From the NCBI GenBank assembly GCA_036389715.1, contig DASVWH010000195.1, positions 1-17,595 on the forward strand: 17,595 nt of DNA. The letters are read 5' to 3'. The translations under genes and the position numbers were made by a program. Shown one piece after another: positions 8,787 through 14,560 of the stretch. Every line of letters begins with the position of its first letter. Positions within the stretch are counted from its first letter, which is position 1. The notes under the pieces were generated by a model, which did not search any database, was not told where the DNA came from, and worked only from the letters and a program-made list of their open reading frames with translations. This DNA is from DASVWH01 sp036389715. Its GTDB lineage: Bacteria > Acidobacteriota > Blastocatellia > Pyrinomonadales > Pyrinomonadaceae.

Positions 8787-8854
8787 AAAGGCGAAGGTGA
8801 AGAAACCGGGCGCGGCTGTTCCCGGCTTCTTCACCTTCGCCTTTTCTCTCTTTT
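8787..8854 (+). terminator. Long-stem intrinsic terminator, possibly bidirectional
   Basis: The arms 8787-8810 and 8821-8844 are 24-base inverted repeats with one mismatch (A8805 against C8834), enclosing a 10-base loop. A T-rich tract (TTTTCTCTCTTTT) follows on the plus strand. It ends the redox unit just after the stop at 8775. The convergent thioesterase gene stops at 8853 within the T tract, so on the minus strand the same hairpin follows that gene, though with only a three-T tail. Confidence 0.88.
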
Positions 8855-9263
8855 AGCCCTGGTCCTGAAATGCCTCGCGGTATCGGTCCGCGATGGGCAC
8901 TGCGCGCCGCGTATCCAGATTCATGGCGACGTGCACCTGGACGGAACGGGCGCAGAGTGTCCCGTCGCCCGCGCGCCTGATGCCGTACTCGAAGGTCGCG
9001 GACGCCCGTCCGACGCGCGAGACCATGACTTCTACGTCAACTTCGTCGCCATAGACGAGCGGCGCAAAGAACTCCGCCCGCACGTTGACCGTCGGAAATC
9101 CCACGCGCTCATCCTGCATCAATTTCGCGTAACCGATTCCGCAGCGCGCCGCAAAGAACTCCTCCATCGCCACGTGGCAATAATGAAAAATCACCGGGTA
9201 ATAGACCATCCCCGCCGGGTCACAGTCCCCGAAGCGAACCCTTATTCGTGTGCGAAAAGACAT
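8853..9263 (-). CDS. Hotdog-fold acyl-CoA thioesterase, 4-hydroxybenzoyl-CoA thioesterase/YbgC type
   Basis: This 136-residue protein hydrolyses a CoA thioester. The segment RFGDCDPAGMVYYP at residues 10-23 is the hallmark of the 4-hydroxybenzoyl-CoA thioesterase group, with D15 matching its catalytic aspartate. The remainder fits one hotdog domain of normal length, including the FFAPLVYGDEVDVEV strand region. Enzymes of this group act on aromatic or short acyl-CoA esters, and the substrate cannot be fixed from sequence. The gene follows the aryl-CoA ligase gene on the same strand, separated by 169 bp of repeat-like DNA. That suggests joint expression and a proofreading or release role in aromatic CoA metabolism. 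The start is the ATG at 9263, immediately beside the repeat element. No good ribosome-binding site is seen. Confidence 0.88.
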   Translation of the reverse strand: MSFRTRIRVRFGDCDPAGMVYYPVIFHYCHVAMEEFFAARCGIGYAKLMQDERVGFPTVNVRAEFFAPLVYGDEVDVEVMVSRVGRASATFEYGIRRAGDGTLCARSVQVHVAMNLDTRRAVPIADRYREAFQDQG

Positions 9264-9451
9264 GAGCTATGAGTAAAGAAGTGATGAGTAATGAGTAATG
9301 AGTGATGAGTGATGAGTGATGGGTAAAGAAGTGATGAGTCACGAATGCGCCGCGATGAGCCGTGATTACCGCGTAATGGGTAAGAAGTAAATGCTTTGAC
9401 TTGGCACTCATTACTCATCACTCATCACTTCTTTATTCATTACTTATCACT
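9264..9451. repeat. Heptamer-based inverted low-complexity element
   Basis: The left arm contains six tandem heptamers of the form RATGAGT at 9283-9324. They are flanked by two direct copies of GTAAAGAAGTGATGAGT (9273-9289 and 9323-9339). The right arm carries the opposite orientation: ACTCATY units at 9406-9426 and a 16-base exact inverted copy, ACTCATCACTTCTTTA, at 9420-9435. The centre (9340-9404) is more GC-rich and unrelated. The element fills the whole gap between the thioesterase start and the ligase stop, and extends into the last codons of the ligase gene. It could fold into a large hairpin in RNA. Its function is unknown. Confidence 0.85.
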
Positions 9452-10989
9452 GTTTTCAACTGCTTGCGGTCAATCTTGCCGCGGTCGTTTTTGGGCAGGG
9501 AGGGAACGAACTCGACCCACCTGGGATACTTGTAGAGCGCGATGTTCGATTTGACGAACTGTTTGATCTCGCTTGCCAGCTCATCGGATGCTGAAGCGGG
9601 CGGGCGCAGGACGACGAAGGCCTTGGGCTTGACCAGACCGGAGCCATCGTCGTGGCCGATGACGGCGCATTCGAGGACGGCTTCGTGTTGAAGGAGGCAG
9701 TTTTCGATCTCGGCGGGCGCGACGAAGACGCCCGAGACCTTCAGCATCTCGTCGGTGCGCCCGTGATACCAGTAGTAGCCCTCCTGGTCCACGTGAAACT
9801 GGTCGCCCGTCGTACACCAATCGCCCGCGAAGGTCTCCTTCGATTTCTCGTGCGCCTGCCAGTAACAGAGCGCCGCCGAATCTCCCTTGATGCGCAGCGT
9901 CCCCATCTCGCCCGCCGCTACCTCCCGGCCCGTAGCGTCAACAACCCGCGCTTCGTAGCCTTCGACGATGCGTCCCAGGCTGCCGGGCTTAACATCGCCC
10001 GGACGATTCGTGATGTAGATGTGGAACATCTCGGCCGACCCGATGCCGTCCAGAATCTCCACGTCGAAGGTCTCCATCCATCGCGTGTAAAGCTCTGCTG
10101 GCAGGGCCTCGCCCGCCGAGAGGCACATCCGCAGCGACGAAAGGTCTCGCGCGCCTGCGCCTTCCAGGTTGAGCATGCCGTTAATCATCGTCGGGACGCT
10201 GGTCAGAATAGTCGGGCGAAAGCGCTCGATGACCTCGAACATCCGCTCCGGGGTTGAGCGCTCCGTAAAGAGCGCCGTCGCGCCGCCCACCGCGAAGGGG
10301 AAGAGCAGGTTCGTTCCCGTCGCATAGCCGAAAAAGAGCTTCGGGACGGAGACCGTGATGTCCGTCTCGTTGACGCCGAGCGTGCGTTTGGCGTAGACCT
10401 CCGTGTTGAAGGGCAGGTCGTGATGCAGATGGACAGCGCCTTTCGGGTGGCCCGTCGAGCCGGAAGTGAAGAGCCAGATAGCGATGTCGTCGCGGTGCGT
10501 GTCGGCGGGCGTCAACTCGTCCGGCTGAGAGCCGACCGCTTGCTCGAACGGAGTGAACTCGCCGTGCTCGCCGCCGACGACGAGCACGCGGCGCAGGTGG
10601 CGAGCCCCTTTCGCGGCCTCTGCGAAATTATTCAGCAGCGATTCGTGAATGACGGCGACACGCGCCCGTGTGTATTCGAGATAGTATCCGTAATCGGCGG
10701 CAGGCAGCAGCGGGTTGACCATCGTGATGACAGCGCCGATGCGGCTCGCGCCAAACCAGGTCCAGACAAACTCCGGGCAATCGGGCAGGACGATCAGCAC
10801 ACGGTCTTCCATGCGCAGGCCAAGTTCGCGCAGCGCCCCGCCGGTCCGGTTGGCCCACCGCACGGCCTCGCCGTAGGTGTACGTCTCATCGCGAAAGTAG
10901 AGACAGGTCTTGTGCTCGCGTCCTTCCTCTACGTTGTGATAGAGGAAATACTCGGCCATGTTGAAGCGTTCCGGGAATTCGATGTTCAT
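9433..10989 (-). CDS. Benzoate-CoA ligase family protein, candidate 2-aminobenzoate-CoA ligase
   Basis: This 518-residue AMP-forming acyl-CoA synthetase activates a carboxylic acid with ATP and CoA. The core motifs are in order: LFTSGSTGHPKG at 173-184, the family-specific PKLFFGYATGTNLLFPF at 216-232, GIGSAEMFHIYITN at 315-328, YYWYHGRTDEMLKVSG at 405-420, and the C-terminal PKNDRGKIDRKQL with K505 as the expected adenylation lysine. The KLFFGY segment and the SAEMFHIY motif place it with benzoate, 2-aminobenzoate and related aryl-CoA ligases, not with fatty-acid ligases. Because tryptophan-to-anthranilate genes lie 2 kb away, anthranilate is the most attractive substrate. Benzoate, hydroxybenzoates or salicylate remain possible. 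A second ATG at 10959 (MAEYFL) is an alternative start. The last five codons lie inside the flanking repeat element. Confidence 0.87.
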   Translation of the reverse strand: MNIEFPERFNMAEYFLYHNVEEGREHKTCLYFRDETYTYGEAVRWANRTGGALRELGLRMEDRVLIVLPDCPEFVWTWFGASRIGAVITMVNPLLPAADYGYYLEYTRARVAVIHESLLNNFAEAAKGARHLRRVLVVGGEHGEFTPFEQAVGSQPDELTPADTHRDDIAIWLFTSGSTGHPKGAVHLHHDLPFNTEVYAKRTLGVNETDITVSVPKLFFGYATGTNLLFPFAVGGATALFTERSTPERMFEVIERFRPTILTSVPTMINGMLNLEGAGARDLSSLRMCLSAGEALPAELYTRWMETFDVEILDGIGSAEMFHIYITNRPGDVKPGSLGRIVEGYEARVVDATGREVAAGEMGTLRIKGDSAALCYWQAHEKSKETFAGDWCTTGDQFHVDQEGYYWYHGRTDEMLKVSGVFVAPAEIENCLLQHEAVLECAVIGHDDGSGLVKPKAFVVLRPPASASDELASEIKQFVKSNIALYKYPRWVEFVPSLPKNDRGKIDRKQLKTVISNE

Positions 10990-11035
10990 ATCGGGAAAGC
11001 GGCGAACGTTATCTAGAAGTCGTGTTGCGCCGAAG

Positions 11036-11065
11036 TATCTAGCACATATTTCGGCCTCGTCGCAA
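11036..11065 (-). promoter_or_regulatory. Weak candidate promoter for the CoA ligase gene
   Basis: On the minus strand, TTGCGA (11065-11060) is followed after 18 bases by TAGATA (11041-11036) with an extended TGC just before it. Matches to the sigma-70 consensus are 4/6 and 3/6. Transcription would begin about 40 bases before the ligase ATG. Confidence 0.28.
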
Positions 11066-11121
11066 TCGGCGCGCCGCGCGGCTCCGGTTGCCGTCTAAAA
11101 TCGGTTGGCGGCCGAAGAACA

Positions 11122-11151
11122 TTGACAGCGGCATAGCGCCTTTAGTATTAA
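11122..11151 (+). promoter_or_regulatory. Candidate sigma-70 promoter for the M15 peptidase gene
   Basis: A perfect TTGACA at 11122-11127 is followed after 18 bases by TATTAA at 11146-11151 (4/6 match to TATAAT). It would give a leader of about 210 nt before the ATG at 11368. Confidence 0.45.
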
Positions 11152-11367
11152 CCATTGTCTCGCAGGCCGAGAAACCCGTGCGGTTGAGCCGTCGGCATAC
11201 CGCTCGCCAGACACACCGCAACCGGCTGCGCCCTCGCGCTGAAACTTTGCAGAGTCTTCGGCAAGACCTTTGAACAACACCACGGACATCCGTTAACCAG
11301 TAGCCCTAATGCTCGATAGATACGCAGCAAAACTAACCGCCCCTTATCTTGGAAAGGAAGAATCAAC

Positions 11368-12117
11368 ATGACCCCCGCTTCAGAAAACAGATTGAAGAAA
11401 GTCCATCCAGAGCTGGCCAGCCGCGTTCGGACAGCCATCGCCAATCTCGCGCAGGGCGGCATCCAGGTAGAAGTCGTCCAGGGCCTGCGGACCTTCGCAG
11501 AGCAGGACGCGCTCTACGCACAGGGCCGCACCAAGCCGGGCCAGATCGTGACCCGCGCCAGGGGAGGGCAATCCAATCATAACTATGGCCTCGCGGTTGA
11601 TGTCGTCCCCTACACGGACGGCAAGCCGAACTGGAACGCCCCGAACAGCGTCTGGGTCCTAATCGGCACGGAGGCCGAGAAGCTCGGCCTGCAATGGGGC
11701 GGCAGTTGGAAGAAGTTTATTGACCGGCCGCACATCCAACTCTCCGGGCTCAGTATCAACCAGTGTCTCAGCCTGTTTAAAAAGGGCGGGCTCCAGGCGG
11801 TCTGGGCCGAAGCCTCGCGGCAACTCAATGGCTCGCCCTCTGGCGGACCGGCGAAGCCGCCCGCGCAGCCCGTCAAGCCGCCCGTCAAGCCGCCCGTCAC
11901 GCCGCCGGTGGAACGCACCCTCGGCCTCAATGATAGCGGGCAGAGCGTGCGCCTGATACAGACGCGATTGGCCGCGCTCAAGCTACTCTCGGAGAAAGAT
12001 ATTGACGGCGTTTACGGCCCGCGCACGGCGGCTGCCGTTAAGAAGTTTCAGACGGCGAATAAACTGACGGCGGACGGCAGGGTCGGACCGAAGACGCGCG
12101 TTGCGCTGATGAAATAA
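11368..12117 (+). CDS. Endolysin-like M15 peptidase with C-terminal peptidoglycan-binding domain
   Basis: This 249-residue protein cleaves peptidoglycan cross-link or stem peptides. The N-terminal domain has the M15 zinc-ligand pattern: SNH71NYGLAVD78, then WKKFID119RPH122IQL, with LRTFAEQDALYAQGR upstream as in L-Ala-D-Glu and D-Ala-D-Ala peptidases. A Pro/Lys-rich linker (about 156-184, repeated PVKPP units) joins it to a PG_binding_1 domain (about 187-249, GQSVRLIQTRL ... IDGVYGPRTAAAVKKFQ). There is no signal peptide; the protein begins MTPASENRLKK. Phage endolysins such as the T5 type share this layout. No other phage genes are nearby, so it is either a domesticated lysin or a cell-wall enzyme released by an unknown route. 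A good AAGGAAG ribosome-binding site precedes the ATG. The gene converges on the tryptophan dioxygenase gene. Confidence 0.88.
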   Translation: MTPASENRLKKVHPELASRVRTAIANLAQGGIQVEVVQGLRTFAEQDALYAQGRTKPGQIVTRARGGQSNHNYGLAVDVVPYTDGKPNWNAPNSVWVLIGTEAEKLGLQWGGSWKKFIDRPHIQLSGLSINQCLSLFKKGGLQAVWAEASRQLNGSPSGGPAKPPAQPVKPPVKPPVTPPVERTLGLNDSGQSVRLIQTRLAALKLLSEKDIDGVYGPRTAAAVKKFQTANKLTADGRVGPKTRVALMK

Positions 12118-12169
12118 GGGCCGGGGGATTTCTCCCTGATGGAAAGAGCCGGGGGCGGGTCCGTCACCT

Positions 12170-13033
12170 TCACGAATGAGAGAAGGGACACCCGCCCTCG
12201 CCGTGTTTCGGGTCGAGGTGGGTGCGTGCTTCCCACAATTCCGGGTAGAACTTTTTATCGAGCGTGGTCCGCAGGTAGCCTATGCCCTCTGAGCCGCCCG
12301 TGCCGCGCTTTGATCCGACCATCCGCTCGACCATCTTGACGTGGTGCGAGCGCCAGAGAGAGAAATACTCGTCGTGCTCGATGAGACTCTCGGCCAGTTG
12401 AAACTCTTCGTAGCGGGTCTCGAAGTGAGTGATGATCTCAAGCGCGGCCTGCGTGCGCCGCCCGTAGCGCCGCAGCCGCTCATCCCGCTCAAGGCCGGGC
12501 GCTTCCTCCGGCGCATCGAATCCGCGCCGTCGCAGCAGCGCGTAAAAGGCATCGCCCAGCGAGGGCGCATCAAAGCGCGCCCGGAGCCGTTTGCTCGCAA
12601 ACTCGTCCTCACGAAAACCGTCGAGCACGCCCGCCTCCTTGAGGCCCGAAGAGAATTCTATCTCGCGAAACTGCATGGACTGAAAACCGCTGGCGGGGTT
12701 CAGCTCATCGCGGAAGGCCAGAAAGCTGATCGGCGTCATCGTCTCCAGGATGTGAATCTGGTTGACGAGTATCTTCTCGATCTCGACGACGCGATGGACC
12801 GAGCGCGCCGCGGCCGCCGCGCGGTCTTCGTCCATCTGCCGGATGGCCGCGTCAATCTCATGCAGAATCTGCTTGAACCACAGCTCGTAGGTCTGGTGAA
12901 TCGTGATGAAGAGCAACTCGTCGTGATGCGCAGGGTCCGACAGGCAGTCCTGCAAGCCGATTAAATCGGCAACGCGCAAATACTTGTTATATGAAAGCGG
13001 AGCGTTGCTCCCGTAATTGTCAGCCATAATCAT
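12170..13033 (-). CDS. kynA: Tryptophan 2,3-dioxygenase
   Basis: This haem enzyme opens the indole ring of L-tryptophan with O2 to give N-formylkynurenine, the first step of the kynurenine pathway. The 287-residue length is typical of bacterial TDO. Signature regions are FITIHQTYELWFKQILHE with distal-side H46, SGFQSMQFREIEF, and LWRSHH231VKMVERMVGSKRGTGGSEGIGYL, where H231 aligns with the proximal haem ligand. The C-terminus ends in an unusual GGCPFSHS tail. The start is ATG 13033, with another ATG two codons later. The ribosome-binding site is poor because the upstream DNA is a low-complexity AT-rich element. It lies 127 bp downstream of the kynureninase gene on the same strand, so the two probably share a transcript. 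The presence of TDO implies an aerobic organism. Confidence 0.96.
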   Translation of the reverse strand: MIMADNYGSNAPLSYNKYLRVADLIGLQDCLSDPAHHDELLFITIHQTYELWFKQILHEIDAAIRQMDEDRAAAAARSVHRVVEIEKILVNQIHILETMTPISFLAFRDELNPASGFQSMQFREIEFSSGLKEAGVLDGFREDEFASKRLRARFDAPSLGDAFYALLRRRGFDAPEEAPGLERDERLRRYGRRTQAALEIITHFETRYEEFQLAESLIEHDEYFSLWRSHHVKMVERMVGSKRGTGGSEGIGYLRTTLDKKFYPELWEARTHLDPKHGEGGCPFSHS

Positions 13034-13140
13034 TTAATCACTTGTTCATCGATTCATTTAGTCATTTACTCATTTAATGATTCACACAGTCGCGCAGTGA
13101 TTGAATGAATCAATGGTGACGTGAACAAATGAATAAATCT
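13028..13140. repeat. AT-rich low-complexity inverted element between kynureninase and TDO genes
   Basis: Three tandem octamers TCATTTAN occupy 13054-13077, with a further TCATTTA at 13030-13036. Inverted copies lie to the right: GATTCATT (13051-13058) against AATGAATC (13104-13111), TTGTTCA (13042-13048) against TGAACAA (13122-13128), and AATCAC (13036-13041) against GTGATT (13097-13102). A short GC-rich centre sits near 13086-13096. The design matches the element at 9264-9451, although the unit sequence differs. The left end touches the start of the TDO gene. Confidence 0.65.
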
Positions 13141-13160
13141 CTTTCGTCTTTCCTCGCGGT

Positions 13161-14351
13161 TCAGAACGCAGCGCCCGCGGCTTCATGCTGGGCGAAGGCG
13201 CGCGTGTCGCGGATGGTTTTCATCTCGCGGATGATGAGTTCGAGTTCCTCATCCTTCGTGTAGAAGTGCGGCGAGATGCGGACGCCCGCGCCGGGACGGT
13301 AATCAACGATGAATTCGCGGCGAATCAATTCTTTGGTGACGGCGGCGGCGTGTTCGGCGGCGACGGTGATAGTGCCGCCGCGCCGCGCCGGGTCGTGCGG
13401 GCTCGTCACGCGAAAGCCAGCCTCTTCGGCCAGCTCGATGAGCCGCGTCGTCTGCCGCACGCTCTTGCGGCGAATGGCCTCGACGCCGACCTCGTTGATG
13501 ATCTTGTAGCCGCTCTCGGCGGCGTAGAGCGCCGGGACGGCGGGCGAGCCATGAAGAAAGCGTGCGATGCTCGGTGCATAACGGATCGCGCCGCCCTCGA
13601 AGGCGAAGGGGGATTCATGCGCCATCCAGCCGGTCGTTCGCGGTTCCAGCTTCGACTGCAAGTCCGGGCGCACGTAGAGGTATCCGGCTCCGGGGCCGCC
13701 GCAGAGCCACTTGACCGAGCCTCCGGTCGCAAAGTCCACGTTCAAATCTTTGACGCTAAACGGCACTGTTCCCGCCGACTGGTAAGTATCGAGCACGACC
13801 ATTGCGCCGACTTCGTGCGCGCGCTCGATGATGGCGCGAGCGTCTTGCAGGAATGCGCTCTTGAAGAGCACGTGCGAGATGGGGACGAGCAGCGTCTCTT
13901 CGTCAATCGCCGCGAGCATCCGTTCGAGCGGCACGGTCGTCCCGTCATCGGATTTGACCGTCTCGATTCTCAAGCGGCCGTGGCGCGCGTGCGCCTCGTA
14001 GACGTACATCACGGAGGGAAAATTCAACTCCGAATAGACGACCTTGTTTCTGGGCGGCTCGGGGTCGAAGCAGGAGATGATGAGCGACTGGCAGACGGAG
14101 ACGTTCTGGTGCATGGCGACCGTGCCGGGGTCCGCGCCGATGATGCGCGCGACCTCGTTGCCGAGCGTGATGGGCATCTCCCACCAGCCTTCGGCCCAGG
14201 CGCGCACGCCGCGCGTCGCCCAGGTCTCGGCGTAATCGTGCATCCGTTCAAAGGCCGCACGCGGCATCGCCCCGAGACTGTGCGAGATCAAGTAAACGCT
14301 CTTCTCCAGGATCGGAAATTCCGAGCGCCACTGCAAAAGCTCGTCCGTCAA
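13161..14351 (-). CDS. kynU: Kynureninase (PLP-dependent, class V aminotransferase fold)
   Basis: Kynureninase splits kynurenine to anthranilate and alanine using PLP. The 396-residue protein has the PLP-lysine motif GGSVK214WLCGGPGAGYLYV, preceded by VLDTYQSAG with the expected aspartate. TTGWMAHESPFAFEG and IARFLHGSPAVPALY follow, then the C-terminal GAGVRISPHFYT. The KWLCGGPG and GWMAHxxPFAFE segments are typical of kynureninase and not of cysteine desulfurases. The start is placed at a TTG (14351) where the conserved LTDELLQWRSEFP begins. A strong GAGGAGGAG ribosome-binding site stands nine bases before it, whereas an in-frame ATG at 14462 would add 37 basic, unconserved-looking residues. 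The adjacent TDO gene strongly supports the assignment. A related hydrolase acting on another kynurenine-like substrate is the main alternative. Confidence 0.88.
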   Translation of the reverse strand: MTDELLQWRSEFPILEKSVYLISHSLGAMPRAAFERMHDYAETWATRGVRAWAEGWWEMPITLGNEVARIIGADPGTVAMHQNVSVCQSLIISCFDPEPPRNKVVYSELNFPSVMYVYEAHARHGRLRIETVKSDDGTTVPLERMLAAIDEETLLVPISHVLFKSAFLQDARAIIERAHEVGAMVVLDTYQSAGTVPFSVKDLNVDFATGGSVKWLCGGPGAGYLYVRPDLQSKLEPRTTGWMAHESPFAFEGGAIRYAPSIARFLHGSPAVPALYAAESGYKIINEVGVEAIRRKSVRQTTRLIELAEEAGFRVTSPHDPARRGGTITVAAEHAAAVTKELIRREFIVDYRPGAGVRISPHFYTKDEELELIIREMKTIRDTRAFAQHEAAGAAF

Positions 14352-14358
14352 ATGCTGT

Positions 14359-14367
14359 CTCCTCCTC
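14359..14367 (-). promoter_or_regulatory. Strong ribosome-binding site deciding a TTG start for kynU
   Basis: On the minus strand GAGGAGGAG stands about nine bases before the TTG at 14351. It is the best Shine-Dalgarno match in the window and argues for the TTG over the upstream ATG at 14462. Confidence 0.75.
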
Positions 14368-14385
14368 GTCTGATACGGATGCTTA

Positions 14386-14414
14386 ATATTAGAGTAGTTT
14401 CGACGGCGAAGCAA
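14386..14414 (-). promoter_or_regulatory. Candidate promoter for the kynU-kynA unit
   Basis: On the minus strand TTGCTT (14414-14409) and TAATAT (14391-14386) are separated by exactly 17 bases. Matches to the sigma-70 consensus are 3/6 and 4/6. The predicted start is about 30 bases before the TTG codon of kynureninase. Confidence 0.4.
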
Positions 14415-14527
14415 AAGCCACGGCGGGCGGGCCGCAATCGTCAAGCCGCAAAGCCCGCTCATTCGTGTCGCCTGATTACTCTCTGCCAGTCCATCATCCT
14501 CCCTGCTTCATCCTTGCTCCAGACACC

Positions 14528-14536
14528 TGCTACACT
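14528..14536 (+). promoter_or_regulatory. Possible extended -10 element for the OYE-family gene
   Basis: TGCTACACT matches an extended -10 (TGn plus a 4/6 TATAAT match). It lies 25 bases before the preferred ATG at 14561. No good -35 is visible. Confidence 0.25.
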
Positions 14537-14560
14537 CCTTCGTTCACAGACTGCGAAGAT

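Larger units (their letters stand above)
10990..11367. other. 378-bp non-coding spacer between divergent genes
   Basis: This divergent spacer separates the ligase gene (minus) from the peptidase gene (plus). I see no RNA gene or credible small ORF in it. It holds a fair plus-strand promoter and a weak minus-strand one. The plus-strand leader would be about 210 nt. No named riboswitch or attenuator pattern was recognised. Confidence 0.6.

Noticed and set aside
9264..9451. CRISPR array
   Set aside because: The units are seven bases, tandem without spacers, with an inverted second arm. No cas genes are present.
11368..12117. Prophage remnant around the endolysin-like gene
   Set aside because: No other phage-type gene, attachment site or integrase was seen on either side. 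Flanks are metabolic genes.
14465..14560. N-terminal extension of the OYE protein from a GTG at 14465
   Set aside because: The extra 32 residues (His/Pro/Cys-rich) do not resemble a domain or signal peptide, and the region overlaps the likely divergent promoter zone. ATG 14561 is preferred.
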